This document shows, one piece after another, positions 9,265 to 14,239 of a DNA stretch of 14,239 bases (position 1 is the first letter of the stretch; the number at the start of each line of letters is the position of its first letter). Under the pieces are notes generated by a model. The model ran no database searches and was not told the origin of the DNA. It saw nothing but the letters and a program-made list of their open reading frames with translations. This stretch comes from CAJBLF01 sp964495825 (GTDB taxonomy: Bacteria > Patescibacteriota > Gracilibacteria > Absconditabacterales > Absconditicoccaceae): assembly GCA_964495825.1 (NCBI GenBank), contig CAZBWI010000013.1:1-14239 (forward strand), written 5' to 3'. The translations under genes and the position numbers were made by a program.

Positions 9265-9654
9265 TTAATATAGTAAGTTTTTAGAATCTAAAAATCCGAG
9301 TTGCACACCATTTGGAATTTTTACGATCTCAGCACTAACATCGACGACATCTCTCTTGAAACTTAAAGATTGGACAGCATCCCGATTTTGTTGTTTGTAA
9401 TCAAGCAATTTTGTCTTTATAATCTCATACTGGAAATTGATAGCAGCCATCTCCTGATCTGCCTGTTTGAGAAAATATCCGCGAGTAGAGGACATGTTGA
9501 CGAAATAGAGATAGACAAATCCACAGATAAAGAGAAAAAATAAAGCTCCAGACACCTTAAAAAGTTCAATGATGCTATCATGCTGTTTGTATTTACTTAT
9601 AATCCCCTGATAGGCCCTATTGACCTGTCCTGGGATAAAAGCGAATGTTCTCAT
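9265..9654 (-). CDS. ftsL: FtsL-like cell division protein
   Basis: 129 residues, no UGA, stop TAA. A bitopic topology: about 31 basic cytoplasmic residues, one TM helix (about 35-52, SGALFFLFICGFVYLYFV), then a heptad-like coiled coil (about 58-95) and a short C-terminal domain. FtsL sequences diverge greatly, so the assignment rests on size, topology and position directly downstream of rsmH on the same strand, the usual dcw order. FtsL works with FtsB and FtsQ to activate septal FtsW/FtsI. It could instead be another FtsL/DivIC-like protein. One CGG codon (QQN-CGG-DAV) has an uncertain meaning. The next dcw gene, ftsI, is absent: convergent def follows. A 113-nt gap with paired inverted repeats separates it from rsmH. 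Confidence 0.6.
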   Translation of the reverse strand: MRTFAFIPGQVNRAYQGIISKYKQHDSIIELFKVSGALFFLFICGFVYLYFVNMSSTRGYFLKQADQEMAAINFQYEIIKTKLLDYKQQNRDAVQSLSFKRDVVDVSAEIVKIPNGVQLGFLDSKNLLY

Positions 9655-9693
9655 ACTTTATAACAACTTTAAATAAACGATGGACGAATATCC

Positions 9694-9766
9694 GCTCACA
9701 CAGATGACAAATAGTTGCCTAAAGATGATTATTTTTCAGCAACTTTTCGTCGCGAATGAAGTGAGC
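9694..9766. repeat. Nested inverted repeats in the rsmH-ftsL spacer
   Basis: Outer arms GCTCAC (9694-9699) and GTGAGC (9761-9766) enclose inner arms AGTTGC (9713-9718) and GCAACT (9739-9744). The element begins right after the rsmH stop and ends about 40 nt before the ftsL start. It could fold in the rsmH-ftsL mRNA, but 6-bp arms with long loops can arise by chance. Confidence 0.35.
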
Positions 9767-9767
9767 A

Positions 9768-10661
9768 TTAGTCTATATTTATCTTTTCAAGTATTCTCAT
9801 CTTAGCACTTCTGGCTGCCCTGTTTAGGGCCACCTCTTTATAATTGGGTTTCACTGCTTTCTTGACAACTAGTCTATAGTTTCAGGTTTCAACTAATTGA
9901 TGAAAAGCTTGTTTGACCAATCTATCTTCGATGCTATGATAGGTAATTATTATACATCTTCAAGACAATTGTAGACATTGTGGGAAATTGACTAAAAATT
10001 TCTTCAAATTATCCAATTCCTTATTAGTCTCGATTCTCAATGCTTGAAAAATAACAATCGAAGCAGGATCTCCAAGTCCACAATCGTTCAATATTTTTTT
10101 AAACGCCTGCGTGGTGAGAATTGGTTTTTGCTTCCTGGTAGTAACAATATGCTGAGCAAGTTCAAGAGCTTTTGGCGAAGAAAAGTCTGCATATTGTTCA
10201 AATATGTTTTTGAGTTGATCAGTCGTATAGTTTGCCAAAATATCAGCAGCTGTAGGTCATTTGGATGTATCAAACCTCATATCTAGATTTGCCTCTCCTC
10301 TGATGCTAAACCCTCTTTCTACAGCTTTGAAATGTTCGAGATTTACACCCAAATCATTTAGGATAAAATCTGCTTTCTTTCATTTCAGAACATTTTTTAT
10401 ATCAGCATAATTTCCATGAACATATTCTATTCTTTCTCATATCCTTGTTTCTTGTTCCTTATTCCTCATCTCAATTTGTAAGCGAGCCTTAGCGAGCATA
10501 TGTTCATCGACATCGAATCCAATTAGCTTAGCATTCTTCGCTATCGATAAAAGTGCCATAGCATGTCCACCATGTCCAAGCGTGCAATCCACGATAAGTT
10601 TGCTTTCCGGGTCTAAATATGAACAGACCTCATTGAGCATAACCGGGGTATGAAGCAGCAT
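9768..10661 (-). CDS. rsmH: 16S rRNA (cytosine(1402)-N(4))-methyltransferase
   Basis: 297 residues with five UGA read as Gly, stop TAA; the family has about 300. Uses S-adenosylmethionine to methylate N4 of C1402 in the ribosomal P site. Motifs in order: HTPVMLNEV (4-12); SAM-binding VDCTLGHGGH (24-33); GFDVDEHMLAKA; ILNDLGVN then ERGFSIRGEANLDMRFD; FQALRIETNKEL; ITYHSIEDRLVK; and C-terminal NRAARSAKMRILEK. Start ATG 10661 gives the canonical MLLHTPVML; the frame stays open upstream but that stretch is T-rich, promoter-like sequence. All 16 or so arginines are AGA, AGG or CGC, with no CGA or CGG. First gene of a short dcw remnant with ftsL; mraZ is not upstream. This gene was formerly called mraW. 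Confidence 0.95.
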
Positions 10662-10688
10662 ATTTAAAGGAAAAATAAAGTGAAAACA

Positions 10689-10716
10689 ACTATAAATAAA
10701 GCCGGAGAAATAGCAA
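10689..10716 (-). promoter_or_regulatory. Possible promoter for rsmH
   Basis: On the minus strand: TTGCTA (10716-10711), 16-bp spacer, TATAGT (10694-10689). The predicted start is near 10682, about 20 nt before the rsmH ATG. The -35 matches consensus at 4 of 6 positions and the -10 at 5 of 6. Confidence 0.4.
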
Positions 10717-10800
10717 AACAATATCTGACAAGGAGAGTTGACTTTTAAAAAAAAATAAACATAAACAGAAAATAACACATAAAAAACAAAAAAATAGATT

Positions 10801-10983
10801 ATGAAAAAAACAAAGTACAAAAAAGGTCTTATGCCCATAGGAGAAAGTTTCAAAGGCGAATCAACAAAGTATGTATTAGGTGTATATGACGGCGCGATGA
10901 AAGAAGTTGCGATGGCAATACTTCAAGAAAATGAGAGAAAAGAAAAAATGCTTATGCGTGAAGCCAAAATCATTCGCAACTAG
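10801..10983 (+). CDS. Small hypothetical protein, 60 residues
   Basis: Begins MKKTKYKKGLMPIGESFKGE and ends MLMREAKIIRN, stop TAG, no UGA. A basic N-terminus is followed by a charged, probably helical C-terminal half (GAMKEVAMAILQENERKEKM). No signal peptide, TM segment or known motif. It is divergent from rsmH. Support is modest: a sensible start, balanced composition, Arg codons CGT and CGC rather than CGA, and no better gene on either strand here. TTGACT at 10738-10743 could be a -35, but a matching -10 is poor. Confidence 0.5.
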   Translation: MKKTKYKKGLMPIGESFKGESTKYVLGVYDGAMKEVAMAILQENERKEKMLMREAKIIRN

Positions 10984-11062
10984 GTAGTAAGAGATTCGTC
11001 ACAAAAGCAGTTTTGATTCGTATTAAGATATAGATAAAACAATTCTTTTATTCTTTTACCCT

Positions 11063-11668
11063 ATGTGTATGAAAAAAATATTACTATTATTAGCGTTCCT
11101 TATTTTTGGGTTCGCAGTGACAACAACTCTTCAAGCAAGAGCAGAAGACGGAGAACAAGAGAGAGAAAGAACGCAAGAACAAACAAGATACGCTGACAGT
11201 GAAAATGAAATCGAAGACGAAATCGAAGACAGACAAGAAATGAAAGAACAAAAAAAAGAAAAACACAAAGTAAAAATCGGAAAGCATGAACTAGAGACTG
11301 ATTTAGAAGTTAATACAGGAACACTCCAAGCAACACTCAGCAATGGAAGAAAAGCTGAAATCAAAGTAATGCCAGAAACAGCTTCGCAAACAGCTATTGA
11401 AAAACTTCAATCAAAATTCTGTGAAAATAAAGAAAATGAAATAGATGCTAATGAATGTAAAATTGAATTAAAAGAAGTAGGACAAAAAGATGAAGCAAAA
11501 CTCGCTTACAAAATCGAAACAAGAAAAGAAGTGAAAATTCTCTGACTCTTCAGGGCAAAAATGAGGATTGAATCTCACATCAATGCAGAAAACGGAGAAG
11601 TGATCTCAGAAAAGAAACCTCGATGGGCATTCTTAGCAAGATTCTTCGATGTTACCGATAGCGAATAA
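11063..11668 (+). CDS. Secreted PepSY-like protein
   Basis: 201 residues with one UGA (11543), stop TAA. A clear signal peptide (MKKILLLLAFLIFGF..., probable cleavage after LQARA) suggests that ATG 11069 may be the true start; ATG 11063 adds only two residues. The mature protein opens with a very acidic/charged run (EDGEQERERTQEQ ...). From about residue 130 it resembles a PepSY domain: KLAYKIETRKEVKIL, then Gly from UGA, then IESHINAENGEVIS, the usual strand followed by D/NA-x-TG-x-V-I turn. The end, EKKP-CGA-WAFLARF, is more natural as KPWW than KPRW. PepSY domains are often thought to inhibit peptidases or modulate envelope proteins; the ligand here is unknown. A strong terminator follows. 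Confidence 0.65.
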
Positions 11669-11693
11669 TCAAATCATAATAGACAACTTTTTC

Positions 11694-11732
11694 AAAAAAA
11701 ACCCCCAAGGAAGAAGTCCTTAGGGGTTTTTC
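11694..11732 (+). terminator. Rho-independent terminator after the PepSY-like gene
   Basis: A long stem: AAAAACCCC (11697-11705) with GGGGTTTTT (11723-11731) and AAGGA (11707-11711) with TCCTT (11717-11721), interrupted by one C/A mismatch, loop AGAAG. It ends in a T run. The A run before the stem means it may also stop minus-strand transcripts. Confidence 0.85.
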
Positions 11733-11816
11733 CTTAAATATATATAAAAAGTTAAAAGTTGATTTTCCAAGGCTTTTCTATAAGCTAAACAAAGCAATTT
11801 TATTTATACCCAAAAT

Positions 11817-13187
11817 ATGAAGATAGGATTAGTAGGTTCGACCAACGTCGGTAAATCTACGCTTTTCAATAGGCTTATCGGCCAATTCAGAGCGATAGTG
11901 ACGGACATACCAGGAACTACAAGAGATATTATTCAACACGAAACCCTGATCGATGATATCGGCAACGTCACTTTTCTCGATAGTCCGGGATTACATGATT
12001 TCACGGAAGAACAACCACTCATCCATCAAATCATAGATGAGTCTGATCTCATCCTATTGGTCATCGACGATAGTGTAGGCATCACAGCGAAAGAGGAGCA
12101 AATCTTTTGATATATCATCAAAAAGAACAAGAAAAAAGATACCATACTTATCATCAACAAAGTCGATATCAAATACAAAGAAAAAGATTATGATCTTGCA
12201 AGAAACGAATATTACAAACTAGGATTCGATCATATCATTGCTATAAGTGCGAAAAAGCAGAAAAACCTTACAGAAGTGAAGGACCTGATCATCAAGATAG
12301 TAAATACCGGAGAGATGAAAGAGAGGATGAAAAAGATTTTGCCAGGCAAACAAGCACAGAAAGATCCAAACTTCACCCATCTCGCCATCATCGGAAAACC
12401 AAATGCCGGGAAGTCTACCCTACTCAATACCTTGGTCGGAAAACCATTAGCGAAAGTAGAAAATATTCCCGGAACCACTCGTGACTATGTCACGGGAGAA
12501 TTTGTACTCGAAAAAAAGAAATATAAAGTGTACGATACGGCCGGTATCAGAAAAAAAGGAAGTGTGCACGGCATAGAAAAAATAGCAAATGATAAAACCT
12601 TGGAAATGTTGAAGTTTATCAGACCTATCATATTATTCATCGTCGATGGAACACAATGAATCTCTCATAGAGATATGACACTTATCCAAGAGATAAATAA
12701 CTTAGCCCTTCCCATGATTATCTGTCTCAATAAGATTGATCTCCTCAACAAAAAACAACAAGAGTTTCTCATCAAAAAATCATACGCAATAATGGATTTT
12801 GCAAAATACCTACCGATATTCCCGATCTCAGCACTCACAAAAAAAGGTGTAAAGGATATCTTTACAGTTATCAATAAAATAAAAAAAGAAGCAGAGAAAA
12901 GAATAGATACAGGTCAATTAAACGATATTATAGGAAAAGAATTTATTACCAGACCACCAAGATTTCCAAAAAATAAAACATGTAAAATATTGTATATCAC
13001 ACAAGTAGATATTAATGCGCCGACATTTGTGGTATTTGTGAATCATAAAGAAAGAGCTAATTTTGCATTCAAAAAATGGATTGAAAATAGTATCAGAAAA
13101 TATTTCAATTTTATGGGGACACCTATCGTCATCAGATTCAAAGGCAGGGTAGACTCAAGATTACCAAAAGAGGATGAAAAAAAATAA
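11817..13187 (+). CDS. der: Ribosome assembly GTPase Der (EngA)
   Basis: 456 residues with UGA as Gly at 98 and 281, stop TAA. Double-GTPase needed for 50S subunit maturation. Domain 1: GSTNVGKST (7-15), PGTTRD, LDSPG, NKVD (114-117). Domain 2: GKPNAGKST (193-201), PGTTRD, YDTAG, NKID (305-308), then ISAL. The C-terminal KH-like domain includes PPRFPKNKTCKILYITQ and ends TPIVIRFKGR. UGA 281 falls in VDGTQ-G-ISHRD, the position of Gly in the family's DAxEGIxxQD, which is good evidence for UGA = Gly. All 17 or so Arg codons are AGA, AGG or CGT. The first domain's G3 motif is DSPG rather than the commoner DTPG/DTGG. It overlaps lspA by 14 nt, so the two are probably translationally coupled. Confidence 0.95.
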
Positions 13188-13596
13188 CACACTTCTTATA
13201 GCAAGTATTACATGTTTAATAGGGCTCGATATGATATCCAAATATTTCTTCTATAATATAAAATATCTTCAGGAGATCGCTATATTCGAACCAATATTCA
13301 ACACAGGAATCTCACGATCACTACCAGTCCCCTATACTATCATCATACTGATAAGTCTTGTAGGTATAGTGACATTTATCCGATTATTTATCACAAAAAG
13401 GATTAATCGGCTTATAGCGTCATTATTGATATCAGGAACTATAGGAAATCTCATAGATAGAATATTCCTATGAGGAGTGAGAGATTTTATCAATATCAAT
13501 ATCTTAAATTTTCCTATCTTCAACTTAGCAGATATTATGCTGAGTATGGGTGTAACCATACGAATCATCAGAGTTATGCTTGAAAAAAGAACATAA
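13174..13596 (+). CDS. lspA: Lipoprotein signal peptidase (signal peptidase II)
   Basis: 140 residues with UGA as Gly100, stop TAA. A polytopic membrane aspartyl protease that cuts the signal peptide from prolipoproteins. Four hydrophobic segments (about 7-26, 54-72, 78-93, 119-134). Catalytic Asp95 lies in GTIGNLIDR and Asp120 in FNLADI; between them IFL-G-GVRDFI matches the family's LGxVxDF, with the first Gly encoded by UGA. The early motif NTGIS-CGA-SLP has CGA 13315 where LspA has an aromatic (NxGxAF), which supports Trp. Other CGA codons fall in TM segments (TFI-CGA-LFI, VTI-CGA-II). Its ATG lies inside der. Slightly short for the family (usually 150-170). Confidence 0.93.
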
Positions 13597-13626
13597 AAAA
13601 ATACAATAACAAAAACAAGGCAGATT

Positions 13627-13692
13627 AGACGGGAAAGACGGAAAATACCCACTAATCCGTCCATATATGATACATCCGTCTATTTTTGTTTT
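13627..13692 (+). terminator. Structured terminator, possibly attenuator-like, between lspA and the DUF3127 gene
   Basis: Two left arms, AGACGGG (13627-13633) and AGACGGA (13636-13642), face two right arms, TCCGTC (13656-13661) and TCCGTCT (13675-13681). They can nest, or compete, and the last arm is followed by ATTTTTGTTTT. Another competing pair is GATTAG (13623-13628) with CTAATC (13652-13657). It follows the lspA stop by about 30 nt and precedes the next ATG by about 20 nt. Confidence 0.55.
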
Positions 13693-13712
13693 ATTCATTA
13701 TCACATAAGAAC

Positions 13713-14036
13713 ATGCAATACACAGGAACAGTAAAATTCATCTGACCAAAGGAAACAGTAGGAGCAAATGGAATCGAAAAACAGACTATTGTATTGGAAG
13801 AGGACACTGACAGAGAATTCAAAGGAGGTTTAGCAGTAGATTTCTTCAAAGAAAAGACAGAATTACTCACTGACATCAAAGTAGGCGACCTTATCACCGT
13901 CTATCTCAACACCAGAGTTAATGAATCCAAAACACAACCAGGAAGATGGTTCAATAGCATCACAGCATGGAGATTAGAAAAAGGTGTAGGAAACGCTGGA
14001 AGCAAAAAAGAAGAAGAAAACGACTTACCATTCTAA
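13713..14036 (+). CDS. DUF3127 OB-fold protein with SSB-like C-terminal tail
   Basis: 107 residues with one UGA (13743, Gly11), stop TAA. The body (MQYTGTVKFIGPKETVGANG, then KQTIVLEEDTD, VGDLITVYLNTRVNES, GRWFNSITAWRLEK) matches my memory of the DUF3127 family, small OB-fold proteins thought to bind single-stranded DNA. The last residues, EEENDLPF, look like the acidic SSB C-terminal tip (DDDIPF) that recruits repair and replication proteins. So it probably binds ssDNA or docks on genome-maintenance proteins; this is inference. ATG 13713 is the natural start: UGA must be read through, as the next ATG (13794) would remove the first beta strands. No Shine-Dalgarno sequence. It is flanked by terminators on both sides, so it is probably its own unit. 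Confidence 0.75.
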
Positions 14037-14055
14037 GTCAAATAGATGTTTAAAC

Positions 14056-14098
14056 AAAAAACGGCAGAGTTATTGGATAAAACATCGGCCGTTTTTTT
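14056..14098 (+). terminator. Terminator after the DUF3127 gene
   Basis: AAAAAACGGC (14056-14065) pairs with GCCGTTTTTT (14088-14097), with a loop of about 22 nt, ending in a T run. It starts about 20 nt after the stop codon. The long loop lowers confidence a little. Confidence 0.65.
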
Positions 14099-14117
14099 AA
14101 TAAGGGTCTAGAGTACT

Positions 14118-14239
14118 TTAGCAACAAATTTTCACATACTCTTTTAAAAGTTTCAATAACTTAGTATACATATTTTCTCACTCTATTCAACAATTAAATC
14201 TAAATTCACATTCCTTTAGGTGGAGACTGAATTTTTTCT
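14118..14239 (-). CDS. C-terminal end of an IS1595/ISXO2-type transposase (partial, runs off the window)
   Basis: The last 40 residues of a minus-strand frame, stop TAA at 14120-14118, with two UGA read as Gly. HLKECEFRFN followed by NMYTKLLKLLKEY resembles the end of ISXO2-like DDE transposases, where a (Y/H)LxEFxFRFNxR-type motif precedes a short amphipathic helix. The Arg is AGA. The catalytic DDE residues and terminal repeats would lie beyond the right edge or in the unexamined flank; I see no clear inverted repeat in 14037-14117. Assignment rests on one short motif. UGA codons in it suggest that the element is adapted to, or has long resided in, a host with this code. Confidence 0.5.

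Noticed and set aside
10662..10853. N-terminal extension of RsmH to 10853
   Set aside because: The added residues are a Phe/Tyr/Ile-rich translation of a T-rich promoter region; the family starts at HTPVML.
11090..11364. Minus-strand open frames opposite the PepSY-like gene
   Set aside because: Low-complexity Ser/Phe/Cys runs mirror a Glu/Lys-rich gene; no start context or family match.
1..14239. UGA read as tryptophan (table 4)
   Set aside because: The UGA columns in LysM, GT51, Der and LspA are conserved glycines, not tryptophans.
1..14239. UGA as selenocysteine or programmed readthrough
   Set aside because: There are dozens of UGA in unrelated genes, at glycine positions, with no SECIS-like hairpins after them.
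1..14239. CRISPR array, phage genes or a toxin-antitoxin pair
   Set aside because: No regularly spaced direct repeats, phage structural genes or typical paired small genes were seen.

Overview
The window is AT-rich bacterial DNA that makes sense only with a changed genetic code. Under the standard code nearly every gene looks broken. When UGA is read as glycine, the pieces join into about 13 clean genes that stop only at UAA or UAG. I count about 43 in-frame UGA codons, several at invariant glycines: the LysM EGDTL, the PBP QGASTIPQQ, the second Der GTPase domain and the LspA active-site loop. This is translation table 25, known from Candidatus Absconditabacteria (SR1) and Gracilibacteria (BD1-5) of the Candidate Phyla Radiation. 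A second change is also visible. CGA codons fall where these families have tryptophan or another aromatic residue, and never at a conserved arginine; Der and RsmH contain about 33 arginines and no CGA or CGG. I infer CGA = Trp, perhaps CGG too. As I recall, this has been proposed for Absconditabacterales, so I favour that group, without proof.

Layout. 23-3857 (accessory, envelope): a membrane-anchored L,D-transpeptidase-like protein (+), a small C-terminally anchored membrane protein (-), and, divergent from it behind a near-consensus promoter, a 506-residue predicted surface protein (+). 3939-8455 (minus strand, peptidoglycan): a tRNA-Ser(UGA), then 19 nt downstream a LysM-LysM-CHAP wall hydrolase, then a 1075-residue class A penicillin-binding protein with its own promoter. 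8705-9217: peptide deformylase (+), sharing a bidirectional terminator with the convergent rsmH-ftsL pair at 9265-10661 (-), a remnant of the dcw cluster. 10801-11668 (+): a 60-residue unknown and a secreted PepSY-like protein. 11817-14036 (+): der overlapping lspA, then a DUF3127 OB-fold protein with an SSB-like acidic tail. At the right edge, on the minus strand, lies the C-terminal end of an IS1595/ISXO2-type transposase.

Functionally the window is dominated by wall building and remodelling: glycan polymerisation and 4-3 cross-linking (PBP), 3-3 cross-linking or protein anchoring (L,D-transpeptidase), hydrolysis (CHAP) and division (RsmH, FtsL). Housekeeping genes (def, der, lspA) are mixed in. 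Most starts lack a clear Shine-Dalgarno sequence. No CRISPR array, rRNA or complete mobile element was seen. No gene-free stretch exceeds 300 bases. Residue numbers below count UGA as glycine.
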